Of a stretch of 10,120 nucleotides of DNA, positions 1 to 6,655 are shown piece by piece. The DNA is from an uncultured Chloroflexota bacterium. GTDB taxonomy: Bacteria; Chloroflexota; Dehalococcoidia; Lucifugimonadales; CAJWER01. A program made the position numbers and the translations under genes. The stretch lies in assembly GCA_913030785.1 (NCBI GenBank), contig CAJWER010000096.1:1-10120 (forward strand). Reading direction: 5' to 3'. How positions within the stretch are numbered: position 1 is the stretch's first letter; each line of letters starts with the position of its first letter. The notes beneath the pieces were generated by a model. That model was given only the letters and a program-made list of their open reading frames with translations. It was not told where the DNA came from and searched no databases.

Positions 1-1070
1 CGGACGGCACCGTCTTTTGGAGCGACTGTTCCGGCAGGCTGCGCCGGTACGATGGTGACACAGGCATCGTAACCACCGCCGCCGGAGGCACGAGCATTCA
101 CGATGGCCCCTCGACAGAGGCGTTCCTGGCATGCCCGTCCGGGCTGGACATCGGGCCGGACGGCCAGGTGTACTTCGCCGACATGCAACACGACCGAGTC
201 CGAGCCCTCGACATGGAGGCGGGGACGATCCGCACCGTGGCAGGGAGCGGCGCTCGTGCCTTAGGGGGAGACAACGGTCCGGCGCTAGACGCCGGGCTGT
301 ACAGTCCCCACGACGTTTCGGTCGACTCCCAAGGCCAGGTCGTCGTAGCCGACACTCATTCCGCGAGCGTCCGGCGTGTAGATAAAGACGGAACGATTCA
401 GGCCATTGGCGGTGTCGGTTTGGCGGGAGACAACGGTGATGGGGGACCGGCCATCTCCGCCGCTTTTACCCGAGTAGAAGCTGTGGCTCACGCGCCTAAC
501 GACGACGTCTATGTTGGCGATGCGACGGGCCGTATCAGGAAGATCGATGCGATCACGGGCATCGTGGCAACTATCGTGGGGACAGGGATCCACGGGTACT
601 CGGGAGACGGTGGTCCGGCGACAGAGGCGCGAATAGGCGCGCCCAGCGCGATCCGGTTGGACGGTAATCAGAATTTGTACTTCGCCGACAGAGATTTCCA
701 CGTGGTCCGCAAGGTAGATACGTCCGGCATTATCTCCACGATGATCGGGACCGGCGAGGCCGGATTTTCCCCCGACGACACGCGTGCCACTGAGGCGATG
801 CTGCACAAGCCCTTGGGCCTGGAGGTTCTCAGTAATGGAGAGGTTTTCGTCGCCGACTCTCGCAACAACAGGGTTCGGCGAATCGACGGCGACGGCAGAT
901 TGGACACGGTTGCAGGCGGCGACGAGGCGGGGGACGCCGGAGACGGAGGTTTGGCTACGGATGCACGTCTCAACGAGCCCCATGGCCTGCGTATCTACGG
1001 GAATGACATCCTGTTGATCAGCGACTACTACAACAATCGGATAAAGGCGATCAAGCTGGGTTTGACCTAG
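1..1070 (+). CDS. NHL-repeat beta-propeller protein, 5'-truncated by window edge
   Basis: The frame is open from base 3 with no start needed, so the protein begins left of the window; 355 residues are visible, ending at TAG 1068-1070. It consists of about seven tandem blades of roughly 50-55 residues. Each has a core like 'GQVYFAD...RVRALD...GTIRTVAG' (further copies: VVVADTHSASVRRVD, VYVGDATGRIRKID, LYFADRDFHVVRKVD, VFVADSRNNRVRRID, LLISDYYNNRIKAIK). Several blades are joined by a 'GDGGPA-x-A' linker followed by a 'P.G/A' blade start. This is the NHL / SMP-30-like beta-propeller pattern; such domains usually act as binding scaffolds or, in a minority, as lactonases or lyases, often exported. 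No signal peptide can be judged because the N-terminus is absent. The last blade ends three residues before the stop, so the propeller closes the protein. It converges with the RraA-like gene. Fold is confident; function is unknown. Confidence 0.88.
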   Translation, partial: DGTVFWSDCSGRLRRYDGDTGIVTTAAGGTSIHDGPSTEAFLACPSGLDIGPDGQVYFADMQHDRVRALDMEAGTIRTVAGSGARALGGDNGPALDAGLYSPHDVSVDSQGQVVVADTHSASVRRVDKDGTIQAIGGVGLAGDNGDGGPAISAAFTRVEAVAHAPNDDVYVGDATGRIRKIDAITGIVATIVGTGIHGYSGDGGPATEARIGAPSAIRLDGNQNLYFADRDFHVVRKVDTSGIISTMIGTGEAGFSPDDTRATEAMLHKPLGLEVLSNGEVFVADSRNNRVRRIDGDGRLDTVAGGDEAGDAGDGGLATDARLNEPHGLRIYGNDILLISDYYNNRIKAIKLGLT

Positions 1071-1079
1071 ACAGAGGCG

Positions 1080-1107
1080 AAGAGGGAGGGTCTGTGACCC
1101 GCCTCTT
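1080..1107. terminator. Hairpin between convergent genes, terminator-like
   Basis: Ten bases after the NHL stop lies an inverted repeat. AAGAGG (1080-1085) pairs with CCTCTT (1102-1107), and GGGTC (1088-1092) with GACCC (1096-1100), around a TGT loop, with a small GA/G internal bulge. There is no U-tract on the + side, so intrinsic termination is uncertain. A second, weaker stem (CATGAAC 1121-1127 / GTTCGTG 1131-1137, one T-G wobble) follows and may serve the opposite strand. The GGGTCTGTGACCCGCC core is repeated exactly at 4310-4325. Confidence 0.5.
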
Positions 1108-1185
1108 GAGGGTGACACACCATGAACGGCGTTCGTGTACCAGTTGGCCACACAGCAGCCCACAGGTGCAGACCGCCTATGCTCC

Positions 1186-1887
1186 CTAGGCTAGCTCTTT
1201 GTACCTCGCGTAGGTCATGCCCGGCCGTCGCATCAACTCCTGCCCGCCCTGCTCACGCTCACTAACCTCGCGGGCCTTGGCGAGGACCGCTTCCAGATCA
1301 GACTCACGGGGAATCTTGGTAGCGCCATCTCCGTCGGCTACCAACACATCTCCCGGATTGATGCGCAAGCCTCCGACGCTGATCGACCTGTTTACAGAAA
1401 GCAGGTTGAATACGCCGTGGCCGGGTACCACCCCGGAGCCCCAAATCGGTAGGCCGACTCCCTCGATGCCAGCCAAGTCGCGGACGGAGCCCTCGACGAC
1501 TGCGCCGGTGACGCCACAGAGCCTGTGGACGGCGGCCATGCCGTCGCCAAAACAGGCCCCACGACCCGGAAACGGATCGACGTCCTTCATGACCGCGACG
1601 ATGGGACCCGGAGTAGCGTCGAGGGTGTCATAGTATTCGCCCCACGGGATGGCCACGGAGTCTGGATCCAGGGGGGTCACCTCCGTGGTGACGACGGTGC
1701 CCACCGCGCGTCCGAGGCTTGGAAGCAACGAGCGAATCTCGGGGCCTGTGTAGATGATAGGGATTCCTCCTTTGCCCTCCAGCTCTGCCCCGCCCTGACT
1801 AGCCCCCATGTCCTCGATGACCGCGTTAAAGATCGTAGCGGAGTCGAACTCCTTCAGCGCCTCGAATATGTCGCTAGAATTCCCCAT
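1186..1887 (-). CDS. RraA-like / 4-hydroxy-4-methyl-2-oxoglutarate aldolase family protein
   Basis: 233 residues, typical for the RraA/HMG-CHA aldolase family, whose enzymatic members perform Mg-dependent retro-aldol cleavage or decarboxylation of oxaloacetate-like acids. The family core is visible: FGDG at residues 113-116, then 'HRLCGVTGAVVEGSVRD' with Arg136-Asp137, the positions that bind substrate and metal in characterised aldolases, then GLPIWGSGV. The frame extends upstream to a GTG at 1941, but I choose ATG 1887. It has GGGAG at 1896-1900, 8 bases upstream, and the GTG at 1941 would fall about five bases after the predicted transcription start. Homologues of this type are frequently called 'RraA family protein' and many are not RNase E regulators; the enzyme role is more likely here but the substrate is unknown. 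It is divergent from the molybdenum hydroxylase gene and convergent with the NHL gene. Confidence 0.85.
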   Translation of the reverse strand: MGNSSDIFEALKEFDSATIFNAVIEDMGASQGGAELEGKGGIPIIYTGPEIRSLLPSLGRAVGTVVTTEVTPLDPDSVAIPWGEYYDTLDATPGPIVAVMKDVDPFPGRGACFGDGMAAVHRLCGVTGAVVEGSVRDLAGIEGVGLPIWGSGVVPGHGVFNLLSVNRSISVGGLRINPGDVLVADGDGATKIPRESDLEAVLAKAREVSEREQGGQELMRRPGMTYARYKELA

Positions 1888-1952
1888 TGTGCGTTCTCCC
1901 GTGTTGGCTTTGCATCGGCCTTTAAGAACCTCTACGATCACGTTTGCGGCGG

Positions 1953-1981
1953 ATTATATCCTTGTACCCAATTCGATTCAA
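1953..1981 (-). promoter_or_regulatory. Sigma70-type promoter for the RraA-like gene
   Basis: Read on the minus strand: TTGAAT (-35, bases 1981-1976), 17-base spacer, TATAAT (-10, bases 1958-1953). The -10 is a perfect consensus and the -35 matches at four of six. Predicted transcription start is near 1946, giving a leader of about 59 bases before ATG 1887. Confidence 0.6.
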
Positions 1982-2003
1982 TCCTGTCCTCTTGTGATAC
2001 AAT
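1975..2003 (+). promoter_or_regulatory. Possible promoter for the molybdenum hydroxylase gene
   Basis: TACAAT at 1998-2003 is a good -10 hexamer. The hexamer 17 bases upstream (GATTCA, 1975-1980) is a poor -35, so this rests on the -10 alone. Predicted start is near 2010, about 40 bases before ATG 2050. The -35 area overlaps the -35 of the divergent promoter. Confidence 0.3.
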
Positions 2004-2049
2004 TTGCCCTGTTGTCAGCAAGACCACCTCGGAGGCTAGAAACCCCAAA

Positions 2050-4275
2050 ATGACATCCAACATCGTGCTCTCTAACAAGGAATTCAAGGTTGTGGGCAAA
2101 CGCCCCATCCGTCACGATGGCTACGACAAAGTCACAGGCAAGGCGCTGTACGGCGCAGACATCAGCCCGCCCGGACTTCTGCATGGAATGATCGTTCGGA
2201 GTCCGCACGCCCATGCGCGGATCGTCTCCGTCGACACCAGCAAGGCCGAGGCTCACCCGGAAGTCCGGGCAGTTGCCACATCGGCAGACCTGGTGGACAC
2301 GGATTCCACAGTGCTCGGGGATCGTCAGGCAAGCAACAAAATTCTTGCCAAGGACAAGGTGCTCTACAAGGGCCACGCAGTGGCGGCTGTGGCGGCGACG
2401 AGCCTCCACGCAGCGGAAGAGGCATCGGCCCTGATCGATGTCGAGTACGAGGTGCTGCCACTCGTTAATGACATCGAAGAGGCGATCAAGCCGGGCGCTC
2501 CCCAACTCCACGACGAGTACGAGAACAACATTGCAGACCATCTGCAACTCAAACTCGGAGACGTCGAGGTCGGGTTCGGTCAGGCCGACCTGATCGTCGA
2601 GCGCGAGTTCCGCACGAAGATGGTTCACCAGGGCTACATCGAGCCCCACTCCGCAACGGCATGGTGGACTCCTCAGGACCAAATCACCCTCTGGTGCAGT
2701 TCCCAGGGGCATTTCCAGATCGGCGAAAACACAGCAAAAATGGTGGGAGTGCCTGCGTCACATATCAGGGTAATCCCAATGGAGATCGGCGGCGGGTTTG
2801 GTGGGAAGACCACCGTCTACCTGGAGCCCGTCGTGGTCGTTCTGTCGCACAAGTCGGGCCTGCCTGTGAAGATCACGATGAGCCGGGCGGACGTTATGGA
2901 GGCGACTGGCCCGACATCCGGCACCTATATCAAGCTGAAGATGGGCGTCACCAACAATGGGCGGATCACTGCCGCCGAGACCAAGATGTACTACGAAGCC
3001 GGTGCGTATCCCGGTTCGGCAGTCGGCGCGGGCGCTCAGTGCATGCTGTCCCCCTACGACATTCCGCATGTACTGGTCGATGGCTACGACGTGGTAGACA
3101 ACATGCCCAAGACGGCCGCCTACCGCGCACCTGGAGCGCCTGCTGCAGCCTACGCAGCCGAACAGGTCATTGACGAGATTTGCGAAAAACTCTCGATGGA
3201 TCCGCTAGAGATGCGGATTTTGAACGGCGCGAAAGAAGGCACCAGGCGAGCCAATGGCGTCGTAAATCCCGTTATCGGCGCGATCGAAACTGCTGAGGCA
3301 GCCAAGGCCCATGACCATTACAAAGCTCCTCTGGAAGGACCGAATCGCGGCCGTGGCGTCGCATCCGGGTTCTGGATCAATGGTTCCGGCCCAGCATGCG
3401 CGACTGCCAACGTTAGGTACGATGGCTCAGTAAGTCTGACTATCGGCTCGATGGACATCGGCGGCACCAGACCGGGAGCGGCCCAGCAGTTCGCAGAGGT
3501 TCTCGGCATTGATGTCGAGACCGTCAATCCTCAGGTGGGCGACACCGAGACCATTGGTTACACATCGATGACTGGCGGTAGTGGAGCGGCCTTCAAGACT
3601 GGTTGGGCCTGCTACGAGGCTGCCCAGGACGTCAAGCGACAGATGACCGCACGTGCCGCACTTCTTTGGGACCAGCCAGTCGATGAGATCGAGCTCGTCG
3701 ATGGTGTCTTCCAGCATACTTCGGACCCTGAACTTAAGATAACGTTCGCCGAGCTTGCCGGGGAGCTGACCGCAACAGGCGGGCCGGTCGTAGGCAGCGC
3801 CAACATGGACCCGCAGGGCGCCGGTAGCGCCTTTGCCACCCACATCGTCGATGTCGAGGTCGATCCCGAGACAGGCAAGGTCACCATCCTGCGATTCACC
3901 GCAATCCAGGATGTCGGCAAGGCAATCCACCCGAGCTACGTCGAGGGCCAGATGCAAGGAGGAGCAGTCCAAGGTATTGGCTGGGCTCTCAACGAAGAGT
4001 ACTACATGGGTGAAGATGGCAGTATGAAGAATGCCACCCTTCTGGACTACCGCATGCCGACATCCCTCGATCTGCCGATGATCGATACCGTCATCGTCGA
4101 GGTGGCCAACCCCGAGCACCCATTCGGAGTTCGTGGAGTGGGCGAGGTATGCATCGTGCCGCCGTTAGCTGCGGTGGCAAATGCAGTGCGGCAGGCCATT
4201 GGTGTGCGCATGAACGAACTGCCAATGAGCCCAGCTGCGGTCACCAGGGCAATCCAGTCCAAGAACGGCGGCTAG
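2050..4275 (+). CDS. Xanthine dehydrogenase family protein, molybdopterin-binding (CoxL/XdhA-like) large subunit
   Basis: 741 residues, close to the usual 750-800 for large subunits of three-subunit molybdenum hydroxylases. The N-terminal a/b-hammerhead domain is clear (VTGKALYGADISPPGLLHG, SPHAHARI). Cofactor-binding signatures follow: 'SSQGHFQ', GGGFGGK at residues 247-253, AYRAPG at 357-362, and 'MDIGGTR' with a GGSGA loop. The catalytic glutamate lies in GVGE (Glu699) near the C-terminus. The active-site loop AYRAPG differs from the AYxCSFR of form I CO dehydrogenase, so this is not a CODH; by family it hydroxylates an aldehyde, purine or other heteroaromatic or organic substrate. The reading frame is open back to 1525, but that part is antisense to the RraA-like gene. 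I choose ATG 2050, preceded by GGAGG at 2031-2035 (a rather long 14-base spacing). No FeS (CoxS) or FAD (CoxM) subunit gene is adjacent, so electron-transfer partners must be elsewhere. Substrate unknown. Confidence 0.9.
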   Translation: MTSNIVLSNKEFKVVGKRPIRHDGYDKVTGKALYGADISPPGLLHGMIVRSPHAHARIVSVDTSKAEAHPEVRAVATSADLVDTDSTVLGDRQASNKILAKDKVLYKGHAVAAVAATSLHAAEEASALIDVEYEVLPLVNDIEEAIKPGAPQLHDEYENNIADHLQLKLGDVEVGFGQADLIVEREFRTKMVHQGYIEPHSATAWWTPQDQITLWCSSQGHFQIGENTAKMVGVPASHIRVIPMEIGGGFGGKTTVYLEPVVVVLSHKSGLPVKITMSRADVMEATGPTSGTYIKLKMGVTNNGRITAAETKMYYEAGAYPGSAVGAGAQCMLSPYDIPHVLVDGYDVVDNMPKTAAYRAPGAPAAAYAAEQVIDEICEKLSMDPLEMRILNGAKEGTRRANGVVNPVIGAIETAEAAKAHDHYKAPLEGPNRGRGVASGFWINGSGPACATANVRYDGSVSLTIGSMDIGGTRPGAAQQFAEVLGIDVETVNPQVGDTETIGYTSMTGGSGAAFKTGWACYEAAQDVKRQMTARAALLWDQPVDEIELVDGVFQHTSDPELKITFAELAGELTATGGPVVGSANMDPQGAGSAFATHIVDVEVDPETGKVTILRFTAIQDVGKAIHPSYVEGQMQGGAVQGIGWALNEEYYMGEDGSMKNATLLDYRMPTSLDLPMIDTVIVEVANPEHPFGVRGVGEVCIVPPLAAVANAVRQAIGVRMNELPMSPAAVTRAIQSKNGG

Positions 4276-4304
4276 CGGGGCGGATCGTTAGAGAACACAC
4301 GAGG

Positions 4305-4336
4305 GGGGCGGGTCTGTGACCCGCCCCTTTTATTTT
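4305..4336 (+). terminator. Intrinsic terminator after molybdenum hydroxylase gene
   Basis: A perfect 10-bp stem, GGGGCGGGTC (4305-4314) with GACCCGCCCC (4318-4327), TGT loop, followed at once by TTTTATTTT (4328-4336). It begins 30 bases after the stop. The minus-strand gene ends at 4350, so the stem may also affect transcription arriving from the other side, though no U-tract serves that direction. Confidence 0.88.
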
Positions 4337-4349
4337 GGGGGTGGGTTAG

Positions 4350-5462
4350 CTATCGATCACGGGCGTCGTGATCGTACCGGCCAGCAATTTGTCCTCCGCT
4401 GTCTACGACCAGAGCATAGGGGAACTTTACCGTCGTAGTGCAAGCATGGCCGGGAGCTGCCAGCACCAAATCTCCCACCGCGAGAGTCTCGCCATTGAGC
4501 CTCAATACCCCGTGCTCCTCGCTTTGAGCAGTCAACTCGGCTGCCGGATACCCGACGAGTTTGAAGCGGTGCTTCATCGGTTGGTCTGGAGAGCAGGTTT
4601 TCGATCCGAGGTCAGTGGTCACCGTGTCCATGCCGGGGTCACTGTCGATCACTTGTCCCAGTACGACAGCGGCCACCTTGAAATCCAGCTCAGGAATCGT
4701 CGCATTGCGGGAATCCCAGTACACCCACGTTCCAGGTGTTACCCGGACCTTGTTCGCGTCCTCACCCAAGTACAGGTGGAACGACCAAGAACCACCAGCC
4801 AAGTTGTCGTCAGCCGCGATACCGTGGCGCTCAGCGACCTCCCACACTTCGTGCATGTATCCGATGCTCGTATCCACAAGGGCCTGGCGCTCTGCCTCAT
4901 CGGGCTTATAGAGCGTGTGGCCGTCAAAGACGTGGACGCCGAGGGCTCGCAGTCCCGGAGTCTGCGCGGCTTGGACGTAGATTTCACCTGCCTCTGCACC
5001 AGGCTGAGCCCCAGTTCGTCGCATACCTGTGTCCAGGTCAAGATAGACGCCCAGTTCCAAACCGGATGCCACCATAGACTCTGATAGGCCGGCGAGATGA
5101 TCAGGGGTACTGACGATGGCCTTTACTTCTATCTTGGGGAATTTTTGCATCAGCGAAACGAGACGCTCGCGCTTCCTGGGGTGCAGCATCGGGTACGCGA
5201 TTACAATCTCGTCGACGTTCGCGTCGGCCAGCATCTCCGCTTCTCTCAAGGTAGCGCACTTGTAGGATCGTATGCCGGCGGCTATCTGCAGGTTCAGTAC
5301 GTCGGTTGACTTGTGTGTCTTGGCGTGGGCCACGAGACGGTCTACCGAGCCGCAGACGCGCAGAACCTCGCCAATGTTGTGCTGGACCATATCCTCGTAA
5401 ACGAGGAATGCAGGCGTATCGATGGCCTCCGGGTCGTCAAGTAGATATCCGTCGATTTCCAT
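4350..5462 (-). CDS. D-threonine aldolase / D-serine dehydratase-like PLP enzyme (fold type III)
   Basis: 370 residues, the usual length for this family, which cleaves or dehydrates D-beta-hydroxy amino acids using PLP and a divalent metal. The N-terminal alanine-racemase-like barrel carries the PLP-lysine motif HAKTHK (residues 46-51; by family the Schiff-base lysine is Lys48). It is followed by ATLREAEMLADA, 'YLDLDTGMRRTG' (140-151) and GGSWSFH. The C-terminal beta domain has TDLGSKTCSPD (283-293), SEEHG (314-318) and the His339-x-Cys341 pair in 'APGHACTT' expected to bind Zn or Mn. ATG 5462 is chosen because AGGAG sits 6 bases upstream (5469-5473); the frame could be extended to a TTG at 5552, but that codon lies inside the predicted -35 box. 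Whether it acts on D-threonine, D-serine, D-3-hydroxyaspartate or a related compound cannot be told from sequence. Expected cytosolic. Confidence 0.87.
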   Translation of the reverse strand: MEIDGYLLDDPEAIDTPAFLVYEDMVQHNIGEVLRVCGSVDRLVAHAKTHKSTDVLNLQIAAGIRSYKCATLREAEMLADANVDEIVIAYPMLHPRKRERLVSLMQKFPKIEVKAIVSTPDHLAGLSESMVASGLELGVYLDLDTGMRRTGAQPGAEAGEIYVQAAQTPGLRALGVHVFDGHTLYKPDEAERQALVDTSIGYMHEVWEVAERHGIAADDNLAGGSWSFHLYLGEDANKVRVTPGTWVYWDSRNATIPELDFKVAAVVLGQVIDSDPGMDTVTTDLGSKTCSPDQPMKHRFKLVGYPAAELTAQSEEHGVLRLNGETLAVGDLVLAAPGHACTTTVKFPYALVVDSGGQIAGRYDHDARDR

Positions 5463-5523
5463 GGGGCGCTCCTGAAGGGGGTTTGGGGTTGTGCTTGGGG
5501 GCGGGGCGCAATTGACGGCGGAG

Positions 5524-5552
5524 AGTATAGCAACGGCGCTATGCTCAGTCAA
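5524..5552 (-). promoter_or_regulatory. Strong sigma70-type promoter for the PLP enzyme gene
   Basis: On the minus strand: TTGACT (-35, bases 5552-5547), exactly 17 bases, TATACT (-10, bases 5529-5524). Both hexamers match the consensus at five of six positions. Predicted start is near 5517, leaving a leader of about 55 bases before ATG 5462. I see no equally good promoter facing the UxuA-like gene on the other strand. Confidence 0.7.
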
Positions 5553-5584
5553 TCAACGCCGGGCCACTGTTCCCGACTCCTGGA

Positions 5585-6625
5585 ATGTGGTTAGATTGGG
5601 CTCGCGCTACACGGGAGACAAACGTTTTGCACGTCGGAACTCAAGATCCCCCACAGGATGATAGCGACCTCAAGCTGCTCCCGCAGCTCGGGGTCAAGAA
5701 CATCTGCGCGAGCCCTCCGGAGCCGTGGCGTGAGTGGGACGTGGACCTGCTTACCGGCTTCCGTGAAAAAATCGAAACCCACGGCCTTTCGCTAGACATC
5801 ATAGAACTTCCGCTGGAGTCGCGTCCGATCGCCGAGAACGGTGCCCCCCACGTGTTCCTCGGTCCCAGTGATGAGCGGGACCGCGAGATCGATCAGATTT
5901 GCGAGCTAATTCGTCGCATGTCGCTTGCTGGCATCCCCGCCGGCAAGTACAACGTCACCATCCTTGGCATTCTCCGAACTGAGTCGACGTACGGACGTGG
6001 AGGCGCCAAGCTATCAACCTTCCGCTACGCTGAATTGGACCAGACGCTGCCCGACGTGGCGGATGCGCCTGCAGAGGTGATGTGGGAACGCATAGACCAT
6101 TTCCTGAAGATAGTCGTGCCTGTCGCGGAGGAGTATAAGGTACGGCTGGCGTGCCATCCGCAGGACCCAGGCATTGGCGACCAAACATATCGAGGGGTCG
6201 CTCGGGTGCTCGGGACGGTAGACGGGCTCAAGAGGTTCGTAGACATGCATGCAAGTCCCTACCATGGCTTGAATTTCTGTCAGGGCACCGTCTCCGAGAT
6301 GCTTGATAATCCGGGCGAAGAAATATACGACATCATTCGCTATTTCGGTGAGCGCGATAAGATATTTAACGTCCACTATCGCAATATCAAGGGCGGGTCG
6401 CTCGATTTTGTCGAGGTGTTCCCCGACGAGGGTGACGTGGACATGCTACGAGCACTGAGGATGTATCGTGATACCGGCTACAAGTATATGATCATGCCGG
6501 ATCACACGCCGCAGGTAGTCGGACCGGGGGCGCGCCGAACCGGCTTCGCATATTGCTATGGCTACATCAACGCGCTACTTCAGGTCATCGAAGCCGAAGA
6601 TAGATCCAAACTACGAGCAAACTAG
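5585..6625 (+). CDS. Mannonate dehydratase (UxuA)-like protein
   Basis: 346 residues from ATG 5585, or 332 from TTG 5627. UxuA dehydrates D-mannonate to 2-keto-3-deoxygluconate in hexuronate breakdown. The metal-ligand motifs of the family are all present in order: His191 in 'ACHPQDP', Cys232 in NFCQGT, His264 in VHYRN and Asp306 in PDHTP. 'EVFPDEGDVDM' and the TIM-barrel start (VGTQ...LGVKNI) also fit. It is shorter than E. coli UxuA (about 394) but near the short bacterial forms. The start is uncertain: ATG 5585 has no clear ribosome site, while TTG 5627 has GGGAG (5613-5617) nine bases upstream and gives the expected N-terminus HVGTQ, so TTG may be the true start. The GGT-family gene follows after 30 bases, so the two are probably one operon. 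No other hexuronate genes are seen, so a related hydroxy-acid substrate is possible. Confidence 0.82.
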   Translation: MWLDWARATRETNVLHVGTQDPPQDDSDLKLLPQLGVKNICASPPEPWREWDVDLLTGFREKIETHGLSLDIIELPLESRPIAENGAPHVFLGPSDERDREIDQICELIRRMSLAGIPAGKYNVTILGILRTESTYGRGGAKLSTFRYAELDQTLPDVADAPAEVMWERIDHFLKIVVPVAEEYKVRLACHPQDPGIGDQTYRGVARVLGTVDGLKRFVDMHASPYHGLNFCQGTVSEMLDNPGEEIYDIIRYFGERDKIFNVHYRNIKGGSLDFVEVFPDEGDVDMLRALRMYRDTGYKYMIMPDHTPQVVGPGARRTGFAYCYGYINALLQVIEAEDRSKLRAN

Positions 6626-6655
6626 GCCCAGCACTATATCAGGAGGAGACACGGA

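Noticed and set aside
285..1163. Long minus-strand open frame (292 codons) under the NHL gene
   Set aside because: The + strand frame has regular beta-propeller repeats; the minus frame is a GC-rich shadow without recognisable domains.
1525..2049. Upstream in-frame extension of the molybdenum hydroxylase by 175 codons
   Set aside because: It runs antisense through the well-supported RraA-like gene and its promoter, and the added protein does not resemble the family; the hammerhead domain starts properly after ATG 2050.
1978..2712. Minus-strand open frame of 244 codons, and another at 3427-4119
   Set aside because: Both are antisense to clear molybdopterin-binding motifs and read as low-complexity shadow sequence.
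2050..4275. Carbon monoxide dehydrogenase (CoxL form I)
   Set aside because: The active-site loop is AYRAPG, not AYxCSFR, and there are no coxS or coxM neighbours.
4368..5084. Plus-strand open frame of 238 codons
   Set aside because: Antisense to the PLP enzyme, whose catalytic and metal motifs are intact.
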